Assembly (NCBI GenBank): GCA_025345505.1
Contig: JANVCC010000018.1
Location: 3,767,749 to 3,831,748, forward strand
DNA from: Todiramphus chloris collaris
Taxonomy: Eukaryota; Chordata; Aves; Coraciiformes; Alcedinidae
Direction of reading: 5' to 3'
DNA: 64,000 nucleotides
Shown here piece after piece: positions 1 to 15,075 of the stretch. The position numbers were made by a program, and so were the translations under genes. Every line of letters begins with the position of its first letter. The first letter of the stretch is position 1. Below the pieces are notes generated by a model that searched no databases, was not told where the DNA came from, and was given only the letters and a program-made list of their open reading frames with translations.

Positions 1-341
1 CAGTACTGTAAATGGAGCCTATAGGAAAGATGGGGACAATCCTTTTAGCAAGGCCTCTTGTGACAGGACAAGGGGTGATGGTTTTAACCTAAAAGAGAGG
101 AGATGTAGACTAGAGAGAGGGGAGATTTAGACTAGAGAGAAGGAAGACTTTTTTTACAATGAGGATGGTACAGCAGTGACCCAGGTTGTCCAGAGAGGTG
201 GTTGATTCCCCATGCCTGGAAACATTCCAGGTGAGATTGGACAGGGCTCTGAGCAACCTGCTCTAGTTGCAGATGTCCCTGCTCAGTGTCAGGGGGGGGT
301 TGGACTAGATGGCTTTTAAGAGTCCCTTCCAACCCAAACCA
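1..341 (+). mobile_element. CR1 LINE 3' fragment (cut by window start)
   Basis: This is + strand CR1 non-LTR retrotransposon sequence: a motif equivalent to 'CAGTAC..GGGCCTATAGGAAAGATGG', then the GCAACCTGCTCTAG and GGGTTGGACTAGATG blocks, ending at TTCCAACCCAAACC. The terminal ATTCTATG repeats are missing because another CR1 follows directly. An imperfect 21-bp internal tandem repeat lies at 99-141. It is not coding; a similar 3' segment is seen at 17754-18150. Confidence 0.85.
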
Positions 342-351
342 ATCTGTGCAG

Positions 352-779
352 ATTAGTGGACTGGAGCATCTCTCTTATGAAGAAAGGCTGAGAGCCCTGG
401 GGCGGTTAAGCTGGAGAAGACTGAGAAGGGATCTTATCAATGCTTATCCATATCTAAAGGGTGGATGTCAAGGGGGTGGGGCTAGAGTTTTCTGTGGAGC
501 CCAGCAACCTGACATGGGGCATTTGGCACAAACTGGAACAAAGGAAGTTTTGTCTGAATGTGAGGAGACACTTCTTTCCATTGAGGATGCCAGAGCCCTG
601 GAACAGGCTGCCCAGAGAGGTTGTGGAGTCTCCTTCTCTGGAGAGATTCAAAACTCACCTGGGTGTGATCCTGGGCAATCTGCCCTGGGTGACCCTGCTT
701 TATCAGAGGGGTTGCACTAGATGATCTCCAGAGGTCCTTTCCAGTTGCTACTGTTCTGTGATTCTGTGTTATTCTATGA
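352..779 (+). mobile_element. CR1 LINE, 5'-truncated, with RT C-terminal remnant
   Basis: This second + strand CR1 belongs to a different subfamily and abuts the first. Translation gives typical CR1 ORF2 C-terminal blocks: GLEHLSYEERLRALG and, in a shifted frame after about position 460, [20 protein letters not shown]. At least one frameshift therefore separates the parts. It ends with the diagnostic CR1 3' tail of ATTCTRTG-type repeats at 752-779. Confidence 0.9.
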
Positions 780-3700
780 TTTTTTGCTTAAAATTCTCTA
801 AATCATGCAGACATCAGATTATTTTTTTCCATGGTGAAAGGAAACTTTAAAAAAAAGTTCTTCTGTATTTAACATCAACATAGCTACTGTTGCTAGAAGT
901 AAATCTCCTCAAACAGCTACTAACACAGAAATAACATGAGAGAGGCCAGAAAGGCTGATTTTTCACTTGATTCATACAGCATGAATGTGTGTTTTGTAAA
1001 ATCTGTCAGTCAAGAATGTCGCCCAGGTATAGACTCCACAGTCGTTAGTCAACCAGTCGGACCAGTTCACCTGCAGGTCGCCCAGTAGCCGAGGGGTTCA
1101 GTGCTGCACTCACCCAGCAGAGAGCACCATTGCCCTGCCCAAAGCTGCTCTCTTCTGTGTTCATAAAAACCATCTGAGCACAGCAGCAGCAGCCGGTTTT
1201 GCATGGCAGCAGGGGCTGTGCTGGCGTCGCACCAGCAATCCGAGGGCTGGACCTTATTTGTGTACAAATGTTTTTGAAATTTAAATATCTTACGCCCAAA
1301 ACTACATTAGAAGTGCATTATTAAAGCTGCAAAGTCAGTCCAAGATAGGGAACGCACAGACAGCCTTATTCTGGCAGCCTTAATTTGCTTATGCATATGC
1401 ATTATGAGACAGTCTTTAATTTCATGATTACAGCCTGGTTTTTCCACAGACTCATTTACTGCACAGGGTGGATGGTACTTGCTTAATGAGTAGCTATTGA
1501 ATATTTTGTTTTCTTTTTATTGTTCAGTGTGTGGCCCTGTGCCTTTACGCTGCGCGCTATTTCTGCAGTCTAAATTGGTTACTTCTGTGTGGGCTTTCTC
1601 ATGCTGTTGATTTCTGTTCATCTCCTCCCAGTATTTGAAGGAGTAGTTGGTGGTGGTACGCTTATTAAGGATACTGAAGCAAAGAAAGTAGAGTCATGTC
1701 GTGCATTTGTCAAAATCCTGTTGTTCTGTAAGTGCTCCTTGCTCTGTAGCCACAAGACAGTCACCCAGGAAGCAAAACACAGATCAGAGGTCTTGCCAAG
1801 AGGGAAAATTGGGGTTCATTTGACACCAACACCTCATAGGACTCCCTGGAAGACAGCTAACAAAATCCACCTAGCTGTTGCTGTGATCAAGAGACTTCAT
1901 GTCTCACTGATGTAGCTACATCTCTTCGGATGAGCTGGGAGCTTAAAGTGCTGCTACACAAGGCTAATTGCTTAGTGCACTTAGAGCAGAATGAGAGAGC
2001 AAGCTTGTCTGCGTGTTCAAAATACCACCCCACCCAGTTCAGTCAGGCCCAGCAGAGTTTGCTGTGCCCTGCAGGTGCAGGGAAGGGACTGCGCTGCCTG
2101 TCACAACTTGCTCTCTGTGGAGTGCAGGTGGACTCTTTGCAAAGTTAAATTTGAGCTGAAAATCTCTCCCAAGAGTGTGCAAAATGCAGTTTACTGCAGC
2201 TCGCTTGCCTGACCGATGTAAAAAGCCCTTCCTAAAAACAAGATATACAGTTCTCTAAGTATAGGTCACCAGATGAATAATGTTTTAAATAATAAATAAA
2301 ATGTGTAGCAATTTAATGAACAAACGAATACATAATGTAAAAAACTACAGCAGTTATCTTTTTTTCCTAACCTGTTCTCAGCAATGGCAAAACCCACCTT
2401 CATTTAAATGTTTTTCTGAGGAAAATTGTCTGAAAGCAGTATCAGTTGAAATAGATATTTTAATGGGAACTATCAGACAACCTTAATGAAAAGCAGGGAT
2501 TTTAGCTCAGCTTTCAGTACCCCAAGATACTTTGGCTTCCTTTGAGAGAAGATGAGAAACTGTAAAACAGAGTTTGCCCTCAACAGAAACTGATGTTGGT
2601 CAGCTTTTGGGGCTGCTTCTTCCCCTTCGTATCACACTAAGATCATCAGGAAAAAAACCCTGAGAGTTTAGTGCTATTTACTGGAGACAGCTGCACATCA
2701 GATAGTCACTGTCTAATACTTCCATATGGGACTGCTAACACCCTGCAGATCCTGTGCAAAAAAAAAAAAACATAAAAGGCAGCTATTTTCTAGTGCTGTC
2801 TTCATCACTCGGAGATTGCTGGGTGGATTGATGGCGTGGACAAACAGTCAGCGTTCTCTAATTGGCCTGTTTTCAGTGCCTGAGTGATTTAGTGGTGGCA
2901 GCCTTGTATCTGTTGACATGACATTTATCTCTCTGAAATAGATGGTGATATCACAAACAGATTTGTGCTGTTATTGATGAACTTGAGGAAACGAAGTGGA
3001 GCGGTTGCGGAGAGCTTCTGTTTGGCTGGATATCCTGTCCAGGCATCATCAGCAGTGATGCACAACTCGACAATAGTTTTAATATTGGAATGTGCTGCTC
3101 TGTCTTAGTAATACTTTTCACTTCTTTATTTAGAGGGTTTGGGACTCTCTGAATGTGTTACTTAACACAGCTTGAGAGTATTGCAAGATGAGTATGTGAA
3201 CTCTTTTGTGTTACAGATGGGGCATTTCAGGTCCGTGCAAGTGAATCTGTGTGACCTCGCTGTGTGTCTGTGGTACAGTTTAGATTTGCTTGGATCCTGG
3301 TGGAATTTTCTGATCTTTCTCTCTAGTTTGCGTGCTTCTAAAGCTTGTGGTTTCCTTTGCATTTTCAGGCATGCTGTTACTCAGACAGCACCTGGAGAAA
3401 ATGAGTATTTATAAGACTAGGAATAAAGAAATTACTCAAAAAACCCTAAAAAATGGTGGAATCCCTGAGTAATTTATGGTCATATATATTCATTTGTACT
3501 ACTGTGTTGCCTTTGTGGAACATGCTTTTTTTAATAAGGTCTGTTGGGAATGTAGTTGGCACCAGCAAATCACATCTGAGGGTTGTCAGTGGTCTTGATT
3601 GTCAAGCTGTTCAGAATCTGACAGAGCTGACTGTTTATGCAAGACCACTGTTGCACTGTCTGATCTCTGCTTAATGTACCAGACTACATGTATTTGGCAT

Positions 3701-6687
3701 AGCAGTTTAGGAGGGTATATACTTCTTGTGGGTAACACAGAAGTACGGCAAATCCCTCAGGAATTGTCTTTACCAGCATGTGAAAACACTTCTACTGTTT
3801 ACCAGCATGGTTTCCATGCAGCTTGTGTTATAGCTGGGATGCTTTAACATTTTATCTTGTGGCAGAAAGGGTCAGTGCTCCTTATCTTTCTCCAGCTGCC
3901 CTCTGCTATTACCTCCGACCTTGAATGAGTGATCTTGTAATCCTGTGGTCATCTGAATCAGTTCATTGAATTGGCAGAAAATTAATTATTTTTAGATTAA
4001 GCAGTAGACCCCCTTCCACAATAGCCCAGGTATTAGATCACCTTATCTACAACACATCATGTTGCTTGTAGAATTTTGGAATTGTGAGATCCACGATAGA
4101 CTTAACCTATAGAGCAAAGCAATAAATAATGTTTTTGTATTGCCAGGGTTAACATCTGTCTACAATAAGAAAAAAAATGTGCCAGGGAAGATAAACAGAT
4201 TTAGCCAGAAATTTTGTGTTTTCTTTTTAGTGCAGGTGAGTATTCATTGCCTGGTTTTGAGCAAGTCCCATGAGTTCAGATTTGATACACCTTATTTTAG
4301 CCTCCTAACTAAAACAAAGCTGCAGTTGCTTGAGGCTCCCTTTGTTTTTAGGAGAGACAAGGCACCTCCTGAGAGCAGCTTGGCCTGTTTAAGAGTTGAA
4401 TTTCCCTCTCACATTTCCCGGGTTTCTCTTTTTATTACAGAGGCACCTAAAGCACCACAGATCAGTGAAACAGAACTAGGTCTTAATATCTCCTTCAGTT
4501 CCTCCGTCCCTGGAAAACGAGTAATGTTTACCTTATGGGGCTCTGTAGTTTTGTCAGCAAAGCACTTGTAGACCTGTGACTGAAAATCACTATCTAAAAC
4601 TGCTAAATCTCTTAAGTGGACTCATACTACCTGAAAAGTAGTTGTCTTTTTCACTTAGAGCTTGTTGAGTTGAGCTGGAGCTTTGTATCTTTTTGTGTTA
4701 GAAGTCCGAAAAAACCACCAACATTGTTCATTCTCCTTTAGGTGAATTAAGTTATTGCATCCTTGGTTTTCCCTACAAATTATATTTGCAGTTAAGAGCT
4801 ACCCACCATCCCCCACCTCAAAGCCTTCATCACCATGAGCAGGAAGGAGAAAAGCAGATCTAGTTATCTTCAAATGTTACTAGTCAACTCTTAAAGCAGA
4901 GACATTTCCCAGACTGCTAGTTGAACAGCTTTGGGAAATGGAACTGTACTTTTGCTGGTAAGTTACTTGCAGAGGAAAATGCTACTAGTTGATTTTAGAC
5001 CAGTTCTCTAACTACAGTGGAAGGAAGCAAATGAACACCTGTTAGAGGGTTCTTTATATTACTGTTTCTGTAATCTTGCCTGTGAGTCTCAAATTTGTCT
5101 TCAGATTGGACCATTGTGTTAGTCTTTCTTCTAAGGTCATACCTTTTGGAGGGGGTGGATAAATCTTCTTGTATATAAAAAGTGGGGGGTTTTTCTGCAT
5201 GTCCTCAGTCCCGGATATGCCAAAAACTCTGGAAATGAGCAATCAAAAAGTTCTTTAAAAACAAGCTTAGATTGCATAGAAGGTACTTTTTTTTGGGGGT
5301 TTTTTTTTTTTGTTCAGCTGTTCATAGTATAGTGGGATTTTTTTTTTTTTTTTTCCCCACGATGTCTAAAACCATTGATTTCTTCTGTGGTGGTCAGTAA
5401 AATCAGGTTTCCCATTTGGAAATGTTGTTCATGATGGAAATTTGTGTGCCTGGAAATAAAGTTCAGCACTGACAAAGCCCTTCATCGCAAAAGGCCTCTG
5501 CATGGCATCACTGTTGAAAACTGTTCAGAGAAAAGTATAAACTGAATGGGTCTTTTCCTGGAAGCCACCTCATCTGCAGATGTTTTGCTCTTTAAAGCCT
5601 GTCTTAATGTGGAGCAACATCAGAACCTGTGAATGTTGGCCCACTGTGAGTTGCTGCTCACAAAGTAACTTGCTTCATTTATACTTGTGTGATAATAACT
5701 GCTGGAGTACACAAGTAGTGACTGCTGCAAGCTCATCATGGGGCCTCTGCATCTTTACTGAGAAGGAACCAGGCTCTTTGCTAACTTGCTTGTTGAATGA
5801 GCTTCCACAAGATTGTTAGTCTCTTCTCTGGAAGAGACCAGTTCAAGAAGTCTGGGTTTGCAGTGATAGATTTTGAAGGTAATTAAACTGTCCTCACTGC
5901 TATATTATCTCATCAGACACAGCAGTAACCCATGTTTGCTTGCAGTTAATCAAAGCTGTTAGCCTGAGGTAGTGGTTGCTATCTGATCTTACTGTAATTT
6001 ATTTTTTTCTTTTCATAGGGAGAGGTAGAGAGATTTCAGAAAAGCTTAGGAATAATAGATTATATGTTTTTCTTAAACTGTGCTCTTCTAAACATGTTTC
6101 TGCTGTAATTGTGATATATGGGTATCGCTGATAATCCTGCTAGTCTGAAAGGAATTGCCCCATAAAAATGTTGGAAGTGGGCTTTAATGTCACTGTAGAT
6201 CAGCAATGACTGCTAACTTATCCAGTAGCTGTATGGATTATTCTAGATCTAGATAGTTGGATGCTAGGAATTTCAGGGGGAATGCTTGCTCTTGATGTAC
6301 CCTGTACTGTCCTTACTCAGCAGTCCTACCTACTATGTTATGATATTTGAAGGCAAGTTGTAATTTCTGAAGCATAGTTCATGTGAAGATTGCTCTTCGA
6401 TTATTAGTTTTGACTGTGAGTAGAGAGAACAGCCTTCTGCAGATATCAGTAAGTCTTAATGATATATGATCTACATAACAAAGTACAATATAGGAGTTTA
6501 TGTCAAGGCTTCCCTTTTAAATTGGGGAAGGGTAGCTTTATGTTCCCATGAAAACTTTGAACATTTGGTCTGGTTTCAGTTGTGAAGTTGCAGTTCCATA
6601 AGTCCTAACTTTGAGGATCATCAATGACTGAATATTTCCATGGAAAACTTTGTGTGATCCTAATCAATTAGAATTAAATCCTACTTT
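780..6687. other. Intronic sequence, no gene seen
   Basis: This is AT-rich intron. Homopolymer tracts lie at 2760-2770 (A), 5287-5311 and 5338-5354 (T). Short open frames here have no recognisable domain. The block 2800-3090 is less degenerate-looking and rich in possible factor sites (CTAATTGG, TGACATGACA, TTTATCTC); it is treated as a candidate regulatory element under findings. No interspersed repeat was recognised. Confidence 0.6.
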
Positions 6688-7806
6688 GTCATAGAATCAT
6701 GAATGGTAAGGGTTGGAAAGCACCTCGGGGATCATCGAGTCCAACCCTCCTGCCAGAGCAGGATCACCCAGGGCAGACCACACAGGAACAGATCCAGGCA
6801 GGTCTTGGAAATCTCTAGAGAAGGAGACTCCACAACTTCTCTGGGCAGCCTGGGCCAGGCTTCATCACCTTCACAGTAAAGACATTTTTCCTCATGTTGA
6901 ATTGGAACTTCCTGTGTTCCAGTTTGTGACCATTGCCCCATGTCCTATTATAGGGCACAACTGAAAAGAGCCTGGCCCCTTCTCCTTGACACCCACCCTT
7001 CAGATATTTGTAAACATTCATAAGATCCCCTCTCAGTCTTCTCTTCTCCAGGCTAAACAGCCCCAGGGCTCTAAGCCTGTCCTCACAAGAGAGATGGTCC
7101 AGTCCTTTCATAGCTCTCCATTGGAGTCTCTCTAGTATTTCCCTGTCCCTCTTGAACTGGGGAGACCAGAACTGAACACAATACTCCAGATGTAGTCTCA
7201 GTAGTGCAGAGTAGAGGGGGAGGAGAACCTCCTTTGACATGCTGGCCATACTCTTCTTTATGCATCTCATCTTGGCCAGAAGGGCACATTGCTGTCCCAT
7301 GGAGAACTTATTGTTAACCAGGACTCCAAGGTCCTTTTCTATGGGTCTGTTTTCCAGCAGGTCTATCCCCAGCCTATACTGGTGCATGGTGTCTTTCCTC
7401 CCCAGCTGCAGGACTCTGCACTTGCCCTTGTTGAACTGCATTAAGTTCCCCTTTGCCCAGCTCTCCAGCCTGTCCAGATCTTGCTGGACGGCAGCACAGC
7501 CTTCTGGTGAATCAGCCACTCCTCCCAGTTTAGTATCACAGCAAAATTACTGAGCGTACACTCTGTCCCTTCATCCAGGTCATCGATGAAGATGTTGAAT
7601 TAGCCTGCAGTACTGACTGCTGGGAAACACCACTAGCTCCAGGTCTCCAACTGGACTCTGTGCCACTGATCACAACCCTCTGAGCTCTATTGTTCAGCCA
7701 GTTCTCAACCCATGTCACCATCCCCTCTTCTAATCCTCACTTCCTGAGCTTACTCACGAGGATGCTATGGGAGACAGTGTCAAAAGCCTTGCTAAAGGAA
7801 TCTCTT
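6688..7806 (-). mobile_element. CR1 LINE, about 1.1 kb, with broken reverse-transcriptase region
   Basis: This is the longest CR1 here. Read on the minus strand it gives ORF2 reverse-transcriptase segments: ENWLNNRAQRVVISGT (about 7721-7660), then a 234-codon open stretch (7519-6815) with [48 protein letters not shown] and [18 protein letters not shown]. This is the thumb and C-terminal part of the enzyme. Around 7535-7540 the catalytic FADD region has lost a base, and at least one more frameshift lies upstream, so no active enzyme is made. The 3' end carries the ATTCATGATTCTATG-type tail (+ strand 6690-6705). Most of the element is missing by 5' truncation. Confidence 0.95.
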
Positions 7807-10800
7807 GAAAGTTACACACTCAGTCCCTTTTTGGTCCGATAGTGATGAGCACCTTTTCTTCACGGTCCTCATACCCTTTTGTACACTTAAGTAAGCGTTG
7901 TCTTCAGCGTCGCCGCAGAGTGACAAAGTTCTGTCAAGCTATGGAGTGGTTTTGGTTGATTAGCTGAGCTAATGGTAGTGTTGATGTCACTTTGGTAGAT
8001 TGAACCCATATTGTTCTACACGGGAAATGTAATTTTTTGGTTGATAGTAACCCCAAGCCTCAGTTTCCAGCAGAGTTGACTGTTACCTCCTACTTACTCC
8101 ATGGTAAGAGGCAGTCTCTACGCAGAGTTTTGCCTGGTCAAACTAGACATATAAAACAGCATTTTAAGCCAAAAAATGGAGAATTCTGTGCAAGAGCTTG
8201 GAAGTGGAAGAATATTTTTAACTAGATGAATTAATGAATTTTAGTTTAAAAACATGCTATTGTAAAATGCACTATCAAGCTAGTAAAGGCAGGTCACCTA
8301 AACATGCCCAGAGGATGCCCTAGTGTTTTGCTCATTGTTGTACCTGGGGTGGTTTGAAATGCTGGTGAAACCTGGTTGGTGTAACCTGGTGGTGAGCAGA
8401 AGGCTGTCAGCTTAGTGTGCATTGTCTCTTCCAGCTGCTCTGGCTGACAGAGCCAGTATGAGGCAAGTTCACAAGCCCTGCTCTTTAACATAAATGAATC
8501 CAGCTCCTGCCAGCAGAACTGAGTATGGGAGGGCCACTTGTGGGTCTGAGGTGAGGAAGGAAATTATAGTAGCATTTGGAGTAGTCCTATATAGGTTCCA
8601 AGAGTAACCTGTTCAGCCAGCGTAGCTGAAGCTGGCAGAGGATTTGTCTGCACAAGCTAAGCAGCTATATGATGATATGTTGATTCTTCAAGGTCATGGA
8701 ACAAGTTGGTTTACTTTTGACTATGGCTCTGGTAAGAACATGCAGTGGGTTTTCTTCCAGGTCTTTTTTTTTTTTTTTTTTTAATCCATTAGGCATGATT
8801 AAGAAAATCAATTGGAAGACAAGAGAGTTTAATGCTGTTTAGGGATTACCAGAAGCTCCACATTTAATGGAAAGACAACAAAACAGTACAGGGAAAAAGC
8901 AGCCCTTTGAACTGGGGAGGGGTGTCCTCAGTAGGCTTAGTGAGATGAGGAATTGTGAAAATGCACTTTTGAAGGCACTTGAGCCCTTCCTTTCTCAGAG
9001 ACAGTTTTTCTAAAGTCTTTCCCAGTGGATGTTCTCATGAGCAGTCTTCCCCTGTTCTTCGTAAGGTTTAACTAAGGACAACAATTAACCTTCTATCTGA
9101 AATTTCCTTGCCAAATTTAAATCCCTCTTCCTTTCTCAGTGGACGTAAGAACAGACAGATTTTTTCACAAAAAAAAAATATCTTTGGGATATTAAAAACA
9201 AGTTGCTGTGTCTTTTTTTCATTTTCTCTATTTTTGTTACACGCAAAAAAAACACCAGCCTCCCCCCCCCTTTTTTTTTTTTTAGTCAATCTCCTTTTTT
9301 TGTGTTATNNNNNNNNNNAGATATTTGGGAGGCTTTTTTATTTTTATTATATTCCCCCCCCCCCCTTTTTTTTTTCTTTTACAGCAGTGAGGCCTGTGAT
9401 AATCCAAGATAGACAGGGAATTTAGTAGTAAAGCAAGTGCTGAATAGCAATATGCAACCTAAGGAGCTCTAGTAGTTAAAAGTAAGAATCTATATCCAGA
9501 GCAAGTTGGAAATATTAAGACCAGTTCTCATCTGAAAATGTCAAGAGTGCTTAAATAATCAGGGTCTGATACTGTAACGAGCATTAGATTTGAACTGGTT
9601 TTGTGTTTGTTGTTTGTTTTGTTTTTTTTCTTGGAGGAAAAAAAATGATTTGTTATATCTCATACATTAAAATAAGACATATGTAGGGTGAGATTGATCC
9701 ACCTGACCTTAGGTAACTGTCAGAGCAAGCAGTCTGCTCCTTCCCATCGTAGGCAGCAAGGAGCAGTTCAGTGGCATGCTTAGTCTCGTTCTGAAGCCCT
9801 GGATCATACAAGCTGTGCTCTGGAGTTACCACTTTCTCTCCCTGTTCTGGGAAGACCTCAAGTGACAAGCTCGGATGTTGATGTCTAAAGCCAAGCAGAA
9901 CAAATTCCAGCTAAAGGGCGTAAAAGTACGAGACCAACCCGGTGCTGCTGCTGCTGGTGATACACAGAGCATGCAGTTAATTCAGGACTTCTGTCCTCCA
10001 TGCCCTGATCTGGATATGGTGGAGATAGCGCTGTGTTTCATGTCCTCAGCTACTCGGTGGTTAACATTCTATTAAAAAATTAGGTGTCTGCCAGTTCTTC
10101 TCAGAATGACAGAATAGTGGAACTTTACCAAATTATCTTTTTTTTTTTTTTTTTTAACCCTTTCTAGAAAAGTGAAGTTTCATTTCACACCAAGCATACT
10201 CTGCACTGTCTGTAACACCATAAAAAAACGACGTGGGACAATTGCTCTTTGTTACATCAGACCTCTGTTTGCCTGTGCATCCATCTATTCCATGATCTCT
10301 AAATGTCAGTGGCTCTCAACACACATTTTTCATCCAAGAAACAGTAATTGGAAAATAGTTCATTTACCGCACAGCTGTATTTGTTGTTGCAGTAATAGCA
10401 TATTATTTACCAGTGAAGACATTTAAAGCTTTCATACTTTTCCATCAGAGAGTATCCTCACAAATCCCTAATCTATTTATTTAATTTTCTCTAGATTTAT
10501 ATAAATATTGAAAAAGAGGCGCCTTTCTGTATGCTTAAAGCACCTTGGGCATAGCTTAAGTCTACACTGCAAACAGAACCTGGAAAGCATAGCAGTCTGC
10601 AGCTCTCCCCCCAGGAGCAAGCTAGACAGCTCAGAAAGTCAAATTTCTCTTTCACTCGCCCATTAACAGTTTACTCCCTTGACCATTCACTTTGTTTATC
10701 TCTGCACCACCTACTAAAACTGTTTTAAATGAGCGAATAACTTGGTAAGGAGCAGGCATTTTACAGAAACCTGCAGCTGTATCATAGGGTTTACTTTATG

Positions 10801-11890
10801 GACGGCTGAAAGGTTGATGAAATGCAACTTTGCAACAGCTTGGTGCATAACTAGTCCTCGTGGCTGGGGTTCTCTGGGTGACTGTAGTTAACACCGTAAG
10901 GGACAGATCAGAAGTAGTTCCTTCCCAATGGAACTACACAATGCTTTCTGAAAAAAACTGTTCTTTTTCTTTTAAAGGAAGAAGCATAAAACAAAACCCA
11001 ACTGGGAACCTTACGGCTGTGCTTAGAGATGTGAAGTGCTACACCCCCACACAGTTTTGCTCAGTGTAGTATATATTTGCTTGGTATAGTCCTGTGCTAT
11101 TTGCTATTTGGTGATTCAGTGTGGAAGATTTCTTTGAGGCCATCTAGTAAGCTTTGATGACCATTTTATGTTTTTGCTGCTCATTTAATTTTACCCCCCT
11201 GAACATATGTGTAAAAATACATAGAGGCTTTTGGTACCTTTGCTATTTATAAATGTTACATAAATCATTGATAGCATGTTAACCTAAATATGCTTGTTTA
11301 TTTGTGTTGTATCTCAGTTGTCAGGATTCTGTAATTTTTATCACTTGTCTGTTCATGGATTAATGTCTGGATTATGGTTTTAGAGGACTGACTGAGGCAA
11401 CTTTGGGGAAAATAAGACTTCTAAATCCTGAGCACACCTGGTAGTGCCTACTGGAGTGATACAGGAAGGAAAGCTTCATGTCCAACACGCCAGTTGCTTT
11501 GAGGTTTTGATACCACATTTTAGTTTCATCGCTCCGTTGTGTACTCTGTTAGATTGTAAATTGGGGGGGGGGTTGCTTCTGGATTTTGCCACTGACCTTA
11601 GGAAGCAGATTCATTTTTCTGTCTCGGTAATTGTCAGCTAGCTAATGATAATCTTGCTTTCTAACTGTGAGATCTGTGAGGGAAAAGCACTGTGCAAAAA
11701 CTAGAGAGGCCACTGGGGGAGCTCCAGGTTTTTGGTGTGGAGTTGGAGGGAATAATATTGCAATGTTACAGCAAGGTAGTAAAGCTGAGTGGGAGATCTG
11801 ATAGATGGAGGAGTTACTTTATTTTAAGACAAAGCCCATTTCACTTATTTGTAATCTCATGCTCATATGTTTATAAGCACTTAAGATGTG
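7807..11890. other. Intronic sequence with poly-T/poly-C tracts and a gap
   Basis: No gene was recognised. Low-complexity runs lie at 8764-8782 (T), 9255-9298 (C then T), 9352-9376 (C then T), 9608-9630 and 10138-10155 (T). Open frames across 9108-9425 are products of these tracts and of the N gap. A G run lies at 11563-11572. Confidence 0.6.
9309..9318. other. Assembly gap (10 N)
   Basis: Ten undetermined bases sit between two C-run/T-run tracts, a context that commonly breaks short-read assembly. The run of exactly 10 may be a placeholder rather than a measured length. Confidence 0.98.
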
Positions 11891-12017
11891 TAATCATGGA
11901 ATGCTTTGGGTTGGAAGGGACCTTTAAAGGACATCTAGTCGAATCCCCCTGCACTGAGCAGGGACATCTGCAACTAGAGCAGGTTGCTCAGAGTCCTGTC
12001 CAATGTGACTTTGAACA
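11891..12017 (-). mobile_element. CR1 LINE 3'-end fragment
   Basis: The + strand reads as the reverse complement of a CR1 end: AATCATGGAATGCTTTGGG, GGAAGGGACC, CATCTAGTC, CCCCCTGC and AGAGCAGGTTGCTCAGAG. Only about 125 bp remain, from heavy 5' truncation. It lies in the large CDC5L intron, antisense to the gene. Confidence 0.9.
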
Positions 12018-14665
<2,648 letters not shown>

Positions 14666-15075
14666 AGCACAAAGTTCCATTTGTCGCCAATGTATCATTT
14701 TTAAAGTGTACAGATACTTCTCCATCAGCTTTTGCCATCGGTTGCAGAAATCAAGTGTAGTCTGCTGGTTGCATCTTGTCAAGTTTTGTTCCCTTAATGG
14801 ACTATTCCAAATGCTCTAAGTATGAATGACTTTAGCCAGTATTAAAAACTGGATTGAAAAGTCCAAGATTTTATTAAAAGAAGAGGGGGGAAAAAAAAAA
14901 GTCACTCTGGTGTGATTTTAGCCATGTCTTCATTTGCTAGGTTTACCACATTATTCCTAGTGTTTTATCAGTCTTAAAACCTGTAAGATACATGCCTGCA
15001 GAATAATGTCTTTGGAATAAACCTGGAATGGTAAAAAATAACAAGGAAATAAAATGCCTGTCTTTTAACTAAATT
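14666..15075 (+). other. CDC5L: CDC5L 3' untranslated region (estimated end)
   Basis: The sequence after the TAA is AT-rich without a coding frame. ATTAAA hexamers lie at 14841 and 14873, and canonical AATAAA signals at 15016 and 15048. Cleavage 10-30 nt after the last of these would give an end near 15065-15080. The exact end is inferred; longer isoforms using distal signals cannot be excluded from sequence alone. Confidence 0.65.
15016..15053 (+). promoter_or_regulatory. Tandem poly(A) signals of CDC5L
   Basis: Two AATAAA hexamers lie 32 bp apart (15016-15021 and 15048-15053), about 350-390 nt after the stop codon. They are followed by T-rich sequence (15060-15085) of the kind expected for a downstream element. 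They probably define the main mRNA 3' end. Confidence 0.7.

Noticed and set aside
4441-4520. Exon-like segment encoding EAPKAPQISETELG, reminiscent of the APQISDAEL phrase in CDC5L
   Set aside because: The similarity covers only about nine residues and then stops. That CDC5L region belongs far upstream in the protein, and an 80-bp exon would break the phase-0 reading frame. Probably chance.
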